Shown: one piece after another, positions 26,953 through 38,978 of the stretch
Position numbering within the stretch: the stretch's first letter is position 1
How the letters are laid out: every line of letters begins with the position of its first letter
DNA from: Hedera helix
Lineage: Eukaryota > Streptophyta > Magnoliopsida > Apiales > Araliaceae
Assembly: GCA_947179155.2 (NCBI GenBank)
Contig: OX359282.1
Location: 19,741,510 to 19,805,509 of the forward strand
Reading direction: 5' to 3'
Length of the DNA: 64,000 nucleotides
The notes under the pieces: generated by a model
The model's input: only the letters and a program-made list of their open reading frames with translations
Database searches by the model: none
Told to the model about the DNA's origin: nothing
Made by a program: the position numbers and the translations under genes

Positions 26953-27461
26953 TCCACAATTTTGTTATCAACTTGGATAAAAAAAAAACACCGACCTTGC
27001 CAACCACCAACTTTAAGTTTCGGGAAATTTCCATGCAATAATTAAATTTCTAATACATTATGTAACCATTTCGTGTAATAAATATTTTATATAATAAATA
27101 TAAAATATTTATTTTAATTCACCAAAATTCATTATACGATTTATAAATAATATTAATACCCTTTTTGGGTACTTTACTTGACAAATTTTGTACACGCATA
27201 ATGACATGCATGTAATTAAATGAGGTAATTTACACCTCCAAAATTCATAAAATAATTCATATAACTTATAAAAATTATTTTTCGTAATTTTTCACTTCGT
27301 TACTTGGACATCATGTTACACTAACATCTTCACGTTTTCGAAATATTATTCCTCATAAAAATCATAATAATTTCATTATACATAAATATAATTTTTAATA
27401 AATTAAAATATTTCTTTTTCTCATTTATTTTTCATTTCTTTACAATTTACACTAACTTTTC

Positions 27462-27695
27462 TTATATAAATTATATAATTTATTATATAATTTATATAAT
27501 TATTTTCTCATTACATAATTTCCATTTTACACCAATACAAATTATAAAAATCTTCTTCCATCCTTATTAAATTTAATCTTCTTATATAAATTATATACTT
27601 ATTCCTATATAATTTATATAATTATTATTTTTCTCATATTTCACTTTAATTTTCTTATATAAATTATATAATTTACTATTATATAATTTATATAA
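27462..27695. repeat. Three AT-rich perfect or near-perfect palindromes
   Basis: At 27462-27499 two 17-base arms (TTATATAAATTATATAA and its complement) flank a 4-base spacer. Shorter or similar palindromes lie at 27582-27620 and 27655-27695. All are conserved in the other X LTR (about 33860-34095) and in X2 (about 63395-63620). Confidence 0.9.
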
Positions 27696-27891
27696 TTACT
27701 TTTCTTCTTTATTAATTTCCAAATTTTCACCATAATTATTGATTAATTATATAATCAATATTTTTAATTTTACCAACTTCCTCATTAACTTTTCATAAAT
27801 TTTTGGATTAATTTAATTATTAATCCCTTAATTTTCATAATTAATAAAATTTATAATTATCAATTAAACATGCACATTTATATATATACAA

Positions 27892-27898
<7 letters not shown>

Positions 27899-27926
<28 letters not shown>
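27899..27926. repeat. (TA)n microsatellite in X 3' LTR
   Basis: About 14 TA units. The 5' LTR has about 34 units at the homologous position (34285-34352). Confidence 0.9.
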
Positions 27927-27934
<8 letters not shown>

Positions 27935-28265
27935 TATATATACATATCTAAATCATATATTTCACATTACCATATAACACCATTTAAATATAATTTTCGT
28001 ATTTTCATAATAATTTTTATTGCCTTTACAAGAAATTTCTCTTATTCTTCATAAATTGTTTTTAAACAATTTATTTACTTTCCAATTATTTTAATTCAAC
28101 GCTAATTATCGCCATCTCTGTATAGATTTAATTTACCAATTAAATCTCACCATATAACTTAAATCACATAAAATATCACAACTAATTTAAACAACCTTAA
28201 TAATTTTATCGATTCATTTCTTATTTAATTTTATTAAAGAAATCCCGAAAATTCGGATACTCACA

Positions 28266-28279
28266 TTCTTCCCCCCTTA
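28266..28279 (-). other. Polypurine tract of X
   Basis: The minus strand reads TAAGGGGGGAAGAA immediately before the TGTGAG start of the 3' LTR. GAGGACGGAATC lies just upstream, the arrangement known from Tekay/Del-type gypsy elements. Confidence 0.8.
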
Positions 28280-31170
28280 ACAAGATTCCGTCCTCGGAAT
28301 CATAATTACCGTAATAATTATACGTATTTTATTTATAGCAACTTGCTATACCTTTATCTTGATAAATCATATTTTACTTCTTTAAATTCATAACTTACAT
28401 GGATAATTCCAATAAAAATCATAACTGTCAGAATATTCAATTCTTAACTCAACATTATATTTCATATTTCTCTAAAAAAAATTATTAATAACACTTTAAT
28501 TTATTTCTGGATATACTTATCATAATAGTTTCTCATTCTCCGAAAACTTTCCTTTCTTTAACCGCATATCTCCTTACTTCATTCACTTATTTCATATCTT
28601 CTATTACACCTCATTTATACTTTGCACCTTCATCCTTCTCTTCTTAATTCATATTCATGAATCTTCTTCACATTCCATAAATCATTCCTTAATACTTCTA
28701 TTATTCAACACTAGGTTTTAAACAATAACCTTTACTTAATTCATCATAATCCTTATTTGGAATTACTCCAAAAATCTTGGGTGTCACATTCACCCCTCCT
28801 TCATAAAATTTCGTCCTCGAAATTTCTATGTACTCATATCTCATTCATTTGCAACATACACATTTCCTTTGTATTTATTCCACAAATCTTTATTTTCTTC
28901 ATTTCTCGTGATCATTGCCCATTGCAATTTTCTAATCCATCATATTTCATAATTTCTTTACTTTACAATATTACTTTCCTTTACCGCTCACATTAAGAAA
29001 ATACTACCTCATCCTACCATCCAATCTTCATAAAAGTAGATGAATTTTAAGAAAAATTTAAACAAAACTTTTTATTTTGGACAAACTTTCATAATATGTT
29101 GAATGAACATTTATCCCGGTTTACAGTACTTCGCTCCCCGAGTACTTCATACTGCAAACCCTGACAGTGGATCAGTCTGCCATTAAAGTGGTATATATTT
29201 AATCCGTAATTTGGCACTCCAGTAGAACAATCTGTAATGCCTGTGTCTCTTATGCCAGGTGACCATTCGATCAACCTGCAACATTCTTAATCTCTTTGTT
29301 CATCTCAGCCTTAGGATTCATTCAAAAGTAATTTGATTAAGTATAACTTTCAAAGAATATGAATTCAATGAATATACTTCAAAATTTGTCTAGCTGAATC
29401 AATAGCTCAGACTTATATTCCTTCAATGCTTGTCTAGCCAGATCAATTAACATAGACTTTCTTTTAATAATTTATAATCTACAGAAATTTTAAAACATTC
29501 ATCATGTCAAAACTTTTCAAAATGTCTAGCCGAGTCAAATGGCATTGACTTATAGTTTTGACATACTTTCATTAATCAAAATCATTTATGACTTCATGTT
29601 ACCACATCATTTTGACAGTACGTTGAGAATTTCGTCGTTAATAATTCCTACATCATACTTTATGGTGTTGAATCATCTTATGACGTCATAGTACCGCACC
29701 GTCTCAATAACACGTTGAGCATTCCGTCATTCATCATATATACACTGGGCTAAAAGGTGCATTGATGATTCTTTTGAAATACATTTTGATGTTAAAAATA
29801 TTTTTGTCTAACCGAAACAAGTAGCATAGACACTTTTTAAATCGCTTAAAATTCATTTGCATTTTTCAAAGCATATTCGTGTCAAATTATCTTGAGGTCA
29901 AAAATTTTGAAGTTTAGCAAAGCTAGAAGAGTGGGAATATCCTAAATTCCCTAACATTCACCTTCTACTTCTTTATTTAATTACAGTATTTATTGCTAGG
30001 ACTATTATTATTTATCATATTAAAATTTCTAACTACTTCAACTTTTCTATAACCCCGTATAGTTCATCAAACTTGCCACACATTATGAGTCCAGGAACTT
30101 ATCACAAGAATATGAGTTTTAAAGCTTGTCCTAGCAATGTGTAGTTTGAGAACAAATCAAAGACTAACCATATGCTGAGGGGCTCAAAACATACCATACG
30201 ATTATGAGTCATGGACTTACCACATGCATGAGTTTTAAGAACTCGTGCCTAAACTTAATATTATCTATCTATCAAAATTGCTAGCGCGACTCTAACATTT
30301 CAATGATTATCACATAGTAACTAAGTAAACACAATTCCCTTGCCCATACAAAGGATTGTGTAATTCAGTCACCACGTGAGTCCTCAATTGAAATTTTGTA
30401 CCCAAACTTTCTGCCCCCTTATCATAACATTTTCGTAATTCATACCTTATCATTCTCTGAGTTCTTCTTATACCATTTCATAGTACCATATCTCTTTATA
30501 GCATCAAGCTATACCTTTTAAATCATTAACAGCTCTCTCTATTATTTTACAGTCTCATTTGATCCCATCTTGATCTTGTTTCACAATCTATTCCTTATTC
30601 GATTCCCTTATCTCGTGATCGTATCGTACTACGATCCTCTTACCGTTCCTGATCATATTATTATGATCTCTTCCTATACTTTTTGGATTATCTTATCATC
30701 TTTATTGCTTGAATCAGGTGTCCCCTGATTTTCTTTGAAATTCATCTTTGAATCGTTTCAGATATTCTTTCAGATATGTTCTTAATTGAACTTATAAATT
30801 TTCTTAATTCGTTTCATTCAAATCTTTCTTAACATCTTTATCTCTTCCTTATAATCTTATATCTTTCATATTTCCTTTACTTTATCCAATATCTAAGATC
30901 TTAATTTTTTAACTTACATCTTTCTATTTTAATCCCCCCATGTAAATCAAACTTATCACGTATTTGGACTCAGGAACTTACCATAAGTATATGGTTGAGG
31001 AGCTTGTCCTAGTCAGGCCATAATAGCTCATTCGCTAAAGCGGCTCCACCATATAATTATGAGTCACGAGTTTACCATACGCTTGAGTTTTCAGAACACT
31101 TAACTAACTGTACACTTTCTTACTTTAGGTTATAGCCTAAGGTATCATTTTCCTAAGGGTTATAACATCT
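28280..31170 (-). other. Non-coding interior of X
   Basis: About 2.9 kb without any frame resembling gag, protease, RT or integrase. It has a second polypurine-like boundary (about 28785-28830), four copies of a GTCTAGCCGAGTCAA-like motif (29387, 29431, 29523, 29805), two copies of a 53-base unit starting ATGACNTCATRGTACC (29588 and 29679), and a segment (about 30070-30260) collinear with the interior of W at 43610-43810. These conserved non-coding segments are candidates for packaging or dimerisation signals. Confidence 0.7.
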
Positions 31171-31184
31171 AGCTCTGATACCAA
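31170..31184 (-). other. Primer binding site of X
   Basis: The minus strand reads TTGGTATCAGAGCTA directly after the 5' LTR end. It matches the TGGTATCAGAGC primer site complementary to initiator methionine tRNA. Confidence 0.85.
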
Positions 31185-31185
31185 C

Positions 31186-34100
31186 TGTAACGACCCCGAA
31201 ATTCGACCAACTTTATTCCCTTAAATTTTATGTTTATTATACTTTATTCCCTTAAATTTTGTATTTATTATACATCATCTTCATAACATCCAAATTTCGG
31301 TCCGTTAATAAATCTTCAATCACCTTAATTGATCCATTAATTAATTTTAAAATCATCAATTATCAAAATTCTCGTATAAAATTTTCTTTTTCTCGATTCA
31401 ATCGTTGTATTAAAATATTTGGATATTTAAAATACTTACATCTCGATCCTAGTCCCTGGATCGCAACCTTTACTTTTTCTTTTCTTTCTATTACAGGTTT
31501 CATAATGCTCAACATTAACCATTTAATATCACTCATATATATACAAATGTTCTTTGTATCATAATTCATAATTAAACAGATAATAGTCTTTTTCATACCA
31601 ACAACATTAAACAATCAAAATTCATATTTTAATTCTACTCGTCCTATCCATACCAAATTTGCATGTATAAAAAATATTAATGTCACCTTGACAAATCATC
31701 CATATTGAATCATAATATAAATATTTAGTACTAACGTTCACAACCTTTTTGGAAAATCCGTCTCTATATAATATGATATTTTTGAAATTCTTTTCTTAAC
31801 CTGCAAAAGTTTATTTTAATCAAGTAATGAGCACAACGGATCAGCAAGTTCAACAGTTAACACATTTCATGCTTCACGTAGCACATACCTTAACATGTTT
31901 GGTGTGTGTCATACATTATGTGTTGTGCTTCTACTATAGCCATATAGCTCACATCATTGCACAAAATATACATAATTGTCATATTATCCACAGATCACAT
32001 AACACATAATTTATATGCATTTGAACAAGTATTATCATATCATAACAGTCAACAGTTAACATTAAAGGACTGAAGAACTTGCTTGGAATTCCAACTATTA
32101 AATTGGTAGTTTAAAACCCTTCCTCGAACAACCTATGGCCACAAAATAATTAATTAATAATTATTTATCCTCTCATGATATTAATTTAATAAATTAATAT
32201 CATCTTTAATGTAATTAACCCTATCCGACAATTTATTTTAGGTACTGGGTTAATTATTAATTAATATGGTTAATTACATTAACCTCGTTCCTTAAAATAT
32301 TAATTTAACTTAGTATCAAATACATTCACTACAGACAACCCGACCTATTGGATAAATTTTAGCACATTCGGTTGTCCAAAATTTTAATTTATTCATTTTC
32401 TAACATTTAAACTCATTAGATTAATATTTAAAATATTTAAATATTAATCCCCAATATTTAATATTTTTACAAAAATATTAAATTTAATGTCCAAACTTCA
32501 TTTCTATATTTTTAGTAATTTTCTATAATTTTTAAACATTTATTTCATTAAAAACTATTTCTGGGGGCATTTTAGTAAATTCCGCTTTTAGGGACTCAAC
32601 CGGTATTAACAGAAAAGCTCCGGGGCATTTTTGTAATTTCCGCGGTCTTAGGGACACGCTGGTCATTTTGCGGAAAGTTCAAAGGCATTTTTGTAATTTC
32701 GGTGCATGTAGGACACGCCCGGCATTTCTAGAAAAGCCCAGGGGGAAAACCGTAAATTCGGCCAAAATCTCGGCCGCGCATGGCGCGTGGCCCCCACTGT
32801 CGACGCCAAACGATGTCGTTTAGCTTCTGTTTCTAGAAAATTCCTCCGCGCATAGCGCGGCAACCCCTTCTGCTTCCAAAACGACAACGTTTCATTGGCG
32901 CATTCAAAAAAAAAAAAATGGCCCGCGCAATGCGCGGGCACTCCTTCCTTTTTCTTCAGCTTTTACGCAAACAGTGTACCAACTTATCCACAAATTATCC
33001 ATTTTAATCCTCAAATTCACAACATAATTATTCCAAAAATTATATAATTCATATATATACATCCTAAAATTATTTAGAATAATTATCTTAATTAATTTCT
33101 AATTTTCCACACAATTTATTTTACCACAAAATATACATAAATAATTCAAATAATTGCTTTTATACCTTCCTTGAAGCTTGTTTCTTCCTCTAGATGGCAC
33201 CAACTTCTCTCTCTTTCTTGGCAGCCATGGAGGTAGGGTGGTGGTCGGGTGGCTTCGGTTGGGAGGAAGAAAAATAATTATGTTTGGTTGTGTGTTTTGT
33301 TGCCTTTTCTTTCTTTTCTTATTCTTTTCTTGCTCCTTTATTTATAAGTCCACAATTTTGTTATCAACTTGGATAAAAAAAAAAAAAACCACCGACCTTG
33401 CCAACCATCGACTTTAAGTTTCGGGAAATTTCCATGCAATAATTAAATTTCTAATACATTACGTAACCATTTCGTGTAATAAATATTTTATATAATAAAT
33501 ATAAAATATTTATTTTAATTCACCAAAATTCATTATACGATTTATAAATAATATTAATACCCTTTTTGGGTACTTTACTTGACAAATTTTGTACACGCAT
33601 AATGACATGCATGTAATTAAATGAGGTAATTTACACCTCCAAAATTCATAAAATAATTCATATAACTTATAAAAATTATTTTTCGTAATTTTTCACTTCG
33701 TTACTTGGACATCATGTTACACTAACATCTTCACGTTTTCGAAATATTATTCCTCATAAAAATCATAATAATTTCATTATACATAAATATAATTTTTAAT
33801 AAATTAAAATATTTCTTTTTCTCATTTATTTTCATTTCTTTACAATTTACACTAACTTTTCTTATATAAATTATATAATTTATTATATAATTTATATAAT
33901 TATTTTCTCATTACATAATTTCCATTTTACACCAATACAAATTATAAAAATCTTCTTCCATCCTTATTAAATTTAATCTTCTTATATAAATTATATAATT
34001 ATTCCTATATAATTTATATAATTATTATTTTCCTCATATTTCACTTTAATTTCCTTATATAAATTATATAATTTGCTATTATATAATTTATATAATTACT

Positions 34101-34282
34101 TTTCTTCTTTATTAATTTCCAAATTTTCCCCATAATTATTGATTAATTATATAATCAATATTTCTAATTTTACCAACTTCCTCATTAATCATTAACTTTT
34201 CATAAATTTTCGGATTAATTTAATTATTAATCCCTTAATTTCCATAATTAATAAAATTTATAATTATCAATTAAACATGCAC

Positions 34283-34360
<78 letters not shown>

Positions 34361-34679
34361 CTAAATCATATATTTCACATTACCATATAACACCATTTTA
34401 AATATAATTTTCGTATTTTCATAACAATTTTTATTACCTTTACAAGAAATTTATCTTATTCTTCATAAATTATTTTTAAACAATTTATTTACTTTCCAAT
34501 TATTTTAATTCAACGCTAATTATCACCATCTCTGTACAGATTTAATTTATCAATTAAATATCACCACATAACTTAAATCCCATAAAATATCACAACTAAT
34601 TTAAACAACCTTAATAATTTTATCGATTCATTTCTTATTTAATTTTATTAAAGAAATCCCGAAAATTCGGATCCTCACA
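31186..34679 (-). repeat. X 5' LTR (right copy)
   Basis: Homologous along its length to 24790-28265, with the same TATA box (33337-33348), the AGGTATAA motif (33160-33167) and the GC module (about 32563-32940). The (TA)n run is expanded to about 70 bases (34285-34352). Confidence 0.9.
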
Positions 34680-35455
34680 CATTGATTCGATGCTAAAGAA
34701 GTTTAGCATAAAAGATTCCTATAGAGGGCTCATGTCTATGGGTCTTGGAATACATCTCTCCAAGAAATAGGCCCCAAAGACACCTGAGGAGAGAGACCAT
34801 ATGAGTAAGATACCCTATGTCTCGGCGATAGGATTTATCACGTACGGGATGATTTGTACAAAACTTGATGTTGCTCATGCACTTAGTGTAACAAACATAT
34901 ATCAGTTTAATCCTGGAGAAGAACACTAGATGGCTGTAAAAAAAAAATCCTAAAGTACTTAAGAAGAACTAAAGATGTATTTCTTGTCTACGATGAGTCT
35001 GATTTGAAGCTAGAAGGCTATACAGAGTCAAAATTTTAAACTGACCAAGATGACAGTAAATTCATTTCGGGTTATGTGTTTACCTTAAACGGTGACACAA
35101 TGAGTTGGAAAAGTTCCAATGAGCAAACGGTTGTTGATTCAGTGACAGAGACAGAGTACATAACTGCTGCAAGTGAAGCTGCAAATGAGGCTGTTTGAAT
35201 GAAGAAGTTCATAACCGAACTCGGGATGGTTCCTAGCATTCAAGGTCCAGTACCTTTATTTTGTGACAACACGGGAGCTGTTGCACAAGCCAAGGAACCC
35301 AGGTCTCATCAGAAATACAAACACGTATTGCGGCGATTTCATTTGATTAGAGAGATCATTAAAAGAGGAGACGTCACTGTAGAGCTAGTGGACTCTCAAG
35401 ACAACATTGCAGATCAATTTACTAAAGCGATAACTCATCAGTAGTTTAATAATCA
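34680..35455 (+). pseudogene. C copia pol relic: end of RT and RNase H
   Basis: The translation resumes at IDSMLKKFSIKDSYRG and continues with MSKIPYVSAIGFITYGM (RT thumb), DDSKFISGYVFTLNG, TETEYITAASEAANEA and an open 81-codon piece (35199-35444) with CDNTGAVAQAKEPRSHQKYK and NIADQFTKAI. These are RNase H and its conserved C-terminus. Several stops occur upstream, including one in place of the tryptophan usually seen after NEAV. The order and strand continue 23229-24784, confirming that X split this gene. Confidence 0.85.
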
Positions 35456-35497
35456 CTTAGAGAAGATGGGTATTACATACTAAGGCGATTAACTTTA

Positions 35498-35511
35498 GTG
35501 CAAGTGGGAGA
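35498..35511 (+). other. Polypurine tract of C
   Basis: A GTGCAAGTGGGAGAT-like segment lies directly before the TGAAAGTAG start of the 3' LTR. It matches the AAGTGGGAGA tract typical of many plant copia elements. Confidence 0.7.
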
Positions 35512-36764
35512 TTGAAAGTAGTATGCATACAAGCCAATTATATTTGATATGATATATCATATACTTTGTAATCTTATTCGTTTATTAATAAAATTTTATT
35601 TATACAAATGTATTTTCTTTATCTATATTTAATTGATGATATTAATTGTGATAAACCCATAGTTTTTTAGCAACGCTTTTAGAATCATGATGATAATCAT
35701 GATGATGATCATGTTAATGATATCTAAATTCAAGATAGCTAAAAACTAAAATTGTTCCTAATCGTGGGATCACTAAAAATGAGATTAGTGAATCCGGATA
35801 GATTAATACATACTATGCTTGCTTTTATGAAGTGGATGATTGATCTCATAATTATTTGTGTAGAAACACTACAACAAGTATGTAGGTGCTTATTAGAGAT
35901 TAAGTTTACTGAACATGACTCGCTAAAGGAATACCTAATGGAGTTTTACTCGTCTATCAATAGGAATTCCTAACGTGATAGTAGTACAAGTGAGCCTTGG
36001 ACTTGAGACCATCATAGTATCTTGTGTTTGATGAATTATACTTTGACATATTCTTAAGACCTTTAAGGTATAGCAAAGTGTATGCTTGGGTATAATAAGT
36101 TGTACATGGAGATAGGTGAATGATCAATAAAAAATATATCAATTCTAGTAAAAGGAGATAATGTTCTATACAATTCGATAAATAACAACTTAGTAGTCCT
36201 TAGCCAAGGCATAATAAAAATTAGAAAGGAGTTTCTAATTTACTTTAAATAGAGTTATGCATTTAAGAATCAAAATGCATGTGATCAAATCAAATAAGGC
36301 TTGACAGTAAATTCATATATTTTATTTGATTGGGATATTGTTTGGTGGAAATATTGAATTGTACAGTAACTATTCACTAAAAGGTTCGTTTATGATTAAA
36401 TGTTGAAATCTATTTTATCTGAAAAATCTTTGATCGCTAAAAAGGCTTACCCTTATTGTGGAATAAATATTATTTAGTTAAATGAATTAAATATTTTAAT
36501 TTATTTATTTAAATAAGACTAGAATTGTTCTAATTGATTTATTCTACAACCGGTTTAATATGAAGAACCTATAGGATCACACCGCAAAAGAAAAATATTT
36601 ATTTAAGAAGTAAATGGCATAATCGTAATAAGAGATTAAGTATATTTAATTTATACTATGGTGATATATTAAATTAAATAGCTTAATATTTATTATTTAG
36701 TATTTTAAAAATACTAATTATAAATTAATAAGAAGAGTAATTATAAAATACTAATTTTAAATAA

Positions 36765-36826
<62 letters not shown>

Positions 36827-37378
36827 TAGTTCCTAAATAGTTTAGGAATTAATTAATATGAGTACTCTCATATTAGTTCTTAATAAAATTAGGAGTTTAA
36901 TTAAAAATTATATTCCTAAATGTGTTAGTAAGGTTGACTATATCTATAAATAAGACGAGTCTTATTATGGATTAAGGTTACATACACTTCCATAAATTTT
37001 GGGAGAGTACTCATAAGTTCTCTAGATCTAAGAAATTAGAAGAAATAGAAAATTAGGGTTTGTCATCACCCACTTCTTGAATCATTATTCTTCTTTGGTG
37101 GATTACCTTTAGATGCCAAACCCTTAGATGGCTAACGTTGATTAAAAGAATCTAATCGATGAAATTCAAGGAGAACCTGAAGGAATTAGGGTTGATCACG
37201 TACCTGTAGAAGCTAATATCTACAAGGGTATAATTCTCTATCTCCTTCTTGTTAATTAATAATTTTGCATAAAAGTTGATCTTGGTTATAGTTTGTAAAA
37301 TTTTAAATATTATTTTTACCATGCTTCTGTTGTTATTGTGCAATATGATTGTATGTTAATGGATATTACAAACCAACA
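35512..37378 (+). repeat. C 3' LTR
   Basis: This 1867-bp LTR begins TGAAAGTAGTATGC and ends AAACCAACA. It contains a (ATT)n tract (36766-36826), a TATA box at 36955-36962 and a GGGTATAA motif at 37226-37233. It is followed by the CTAAC target-site copy. A 73-codon open stretch inside (35752-35973) has conserved counterparts in other family LTRs but no recognisable protein. Confidence 0.85.
36766..36826. repeat. (ATT)n microsatellite
   Basis: About 20 ATT units in the C 3' LTR, at the same position as the compound repeat in the 5' LTR. Confidence 0.9.
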
Positions 37379-37862
37379 CTAACTATATATAATAAAATAC
37401 CAACTAACTTATAAAATAAAAGTATGTTAGGATTATACCTCGTAGATGCTTTCTTCCTCCTTGAAATGAACTTGTAATACACCTCCACATTTCCTCTCTT
37501 GCTAGAGCTCCTCTTGAACTAACAAAGTGCAAGTGTTCCACATGTTTTTCTTATTTTCTCTCAATTTGTCTCTTACTCTCCCTTTACTTAGTAAATAGAA
37601 GTAACCTTCAAAAATGATTTATGAAGGCTCTATTTATATATGGAACACGTGTACATATACATATACAAATATATGTATAAAAATACACCCAATTGGTTAA
37701 TGTCCAAGAGTATAAGTTTATTAGGTAAAAAGTGTCATTTAATCCCCATTTTAAGGCTAAGTTCCATACTCCTTCTTCATAATGACCTACAACACTCCAC
37801 CTTTAAGAGAAAAAAAATTCAGCACTTTTTGGAGCCACACAAGGGGTGGTCGGTCAACCCCT

Positions 37863-37970
37863 ATATATATATATATATATATAATATAATATTATTATTT
37901 TTTTCTTCTTAACCTATGCACACATATATTTATACATGCACGTGCGCGCGCGCACACACACACACACACA
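37863..37970. repeat. (TA)n and (CG/CA)n microsatellites in V
   Basis: TA units lie near 37863-37882. A GTGCGCGCGCGCACACACAC-type run lies near 37942-37969. Both are in the V LTR upstream of its TATA box in minus orientation. Confidence 0.8.
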
Positions 37971-38457
37971 TGTCCAACATCCTACATTCATATTGGGGTA
38001 GTATAATTAAAATTCCATTGGCCAATAATTTAATTTAATTTGGGTCACGCACAATTTTCATTGGGCTAATTAATTAATTCTAGCAACCTTTCATAATTGA
38101 ATTTTAATTTCTAATACATTAGAGCATATCATATTAATTCATTTAATCTCCTAATAAATTAATTACCTTCATTAGTCCTGGCCATTATTTAATCATTTCA
38201 CAATTAATTTAATTAATTAATTAATCTATTCAATCATTATGCCACACAAGGCATATTCATAGACTTAAATTAATTATAATTTAAGTTCACTATCATCATC
38301 ACTTAATTTCTTATTTATCATATACTTAATTCAATTTAATTTGAATTATTAATGCTCATAACATAACACATAAATATATGTGCACACAAATAATTTTTAA
38401 ATATTCTCATTTTTCATTAATAATAATATTTACAAATTTCTTGAATATTATAGTTTG

Positions 38458-38597
38458 TATTTACTTGGTATCAAAGTGAGGTTTCGTTATTATATTGTGG
38501 ATGAATGTGGTAAATATAAAGATAGAAGTTGTATCGTGATGCACCAAATCCGTACACAGATTCGCTACAACAGGTGTACGGATTTGGCGACATTATA
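38458..38597 (+). repeat. W 5' LTR, last part
   Basis: After the GTTTG copy the sequence continues TATTTACTTGGTATCAAAG, exactly collinear with the W 3' LTR at 49081-49209. It ends at ATTATA, a mutated ATTACA, next to the primer site. Confidence 0.85.
38544..38587 (+). other. Perfect stem-loop at the end of W 5' LTR
   Basis: CCAAATCCGTACAC (38544-38557) and GTGTACGGATTTGG (38574-38587) form a perfect 14-bp stem with a 16-base loop. The stem ends 13 bases before the primer site. The 3' LTR keeps only a shorter form (near 49168-49199). Confidence 0.8.
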
Positions 38598-38600
38598 GGC

Positions 38601-38614
38601 TGGTATGAGAGCTG
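38601..38614 (+). other. Primer binding site of W
   Basis: TGGTATGAGAGCTG, one mismatch from the TGGTATCAGAGC initiator-methionine tRNA site, lies 3 bases after the LTR end. Confidence 0.7.
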
Positions 38615-38978
38615 TTTGGTTATAAACCTTATGTAAGAGTACCTTAGGCTATAATCAAGGAGAAGATACTGAAGGTTGTGATAGTGTTAAATTATATGAT
38701 ATTTTTATTCCCTAATACTTAGTTTTTATATTTATTGTGTGCTTAAATTTTTAATTATTTAGTATATTTTAGTTTTAATAGTTTTTATAGGATTTTAGTT
38801 AATTTATGTTAATTTAGGTAATTTTATAGTATTTTTATATTTCTTTTTATTTATGTGTTTTAATTTATTTTTAGTGTTTTAGGTGTTTTATTTATTATTA
38901 TGTGTTTTAAGGATTTTTATATTATTTTTATTTATTTTCAATTAATTTATATTTATTTTTGTAGGAAAATTAAAGTTT

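Larger units (their letters stand above)
24790..28265 (-). repeat. X 3' LTR (left copy)
   Basis: Begins TGTAACGACCCCG and ends ATTCGGATACTCACA on the plus strand. It contains a 27-bp direct duplication near its start (24824-24880), a GC-rich module (26160-26545), a TATA box (26941-26952, minus) and AT-rich palindromes (27462-27695). The short frames inside recur in the other LTR only because the LTRs are homologous. Confidence 0.9.
24790..34679 (-). mobile_element. Element X, LARD-like gypsy retrotransposon
   Basis: X is a 9.9-kb element with two LTRs of about 3.48 kb (24790-28265 and 31186-34679) and a 2.9-kb interior (28266-31185) that has no gag or pol. Target-site copies are CATTA (24785-24789) and CATTG (34680-34684); the copia frame GTYIDSM reads across, so CATTG is original. 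In minus orientation the 5' LTR is the right one, followed by a TGGTATCAGAGCTAG primer site. The polypurine tract precedes the left LTR. By eye about 20 differences occur in the first 600 LTR bases. The structure fits a LARD: intact cis-signals without proteins. Confidence 0.9.
13283..37378 (+). mobile_element. Ty1-copia element C, TSD CTAAC
   Basis: The element begins TGAAAGTAGTATGC and ends ATTACAAACCAACA. It is flanked by CTAAC at 13278-13282 and 37379-37383, a perfect target-site duplication within V. It has a 5' LTR remnant, pol remnants (23229-24784 and 34680-35455), a polypurine tract and a 3' LTR. Gag and protease are missing, and the space from about 14908 to 23228 is rearranged and filled with other elements. 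X splits the reverse transcriptase region. RNase H wording such as CDNTGAVAQAKEPRSHQKYK fits a TAR/Tork-like copia lineage, though the lineage call is weak. Confidence 0.8.
10719..38452 (-). mobile_element. Solo LTR V split by element C, TSD GTTTG
   Basis: V occupies 10719-13282 and 37384-38452, about 3.63 kb once element C is removed. It is flanked by GTTTG at 10714-10718 and 38453-38457. The W LTR reads through seamlessly across this pair when compared with the intact copy near 49077. The left terminus reads TGTGATGCCCCC. The right terminus reads GAATATTATA, so its terminal dinucleotide has mutated. In minus orientation there is a TATA box at 37631-37640, a leader with AGGTATAA at 37433-37440, and an LTR end like that of W. 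No interior is seen, so V is a solo LTR. Confidence 0.8.
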
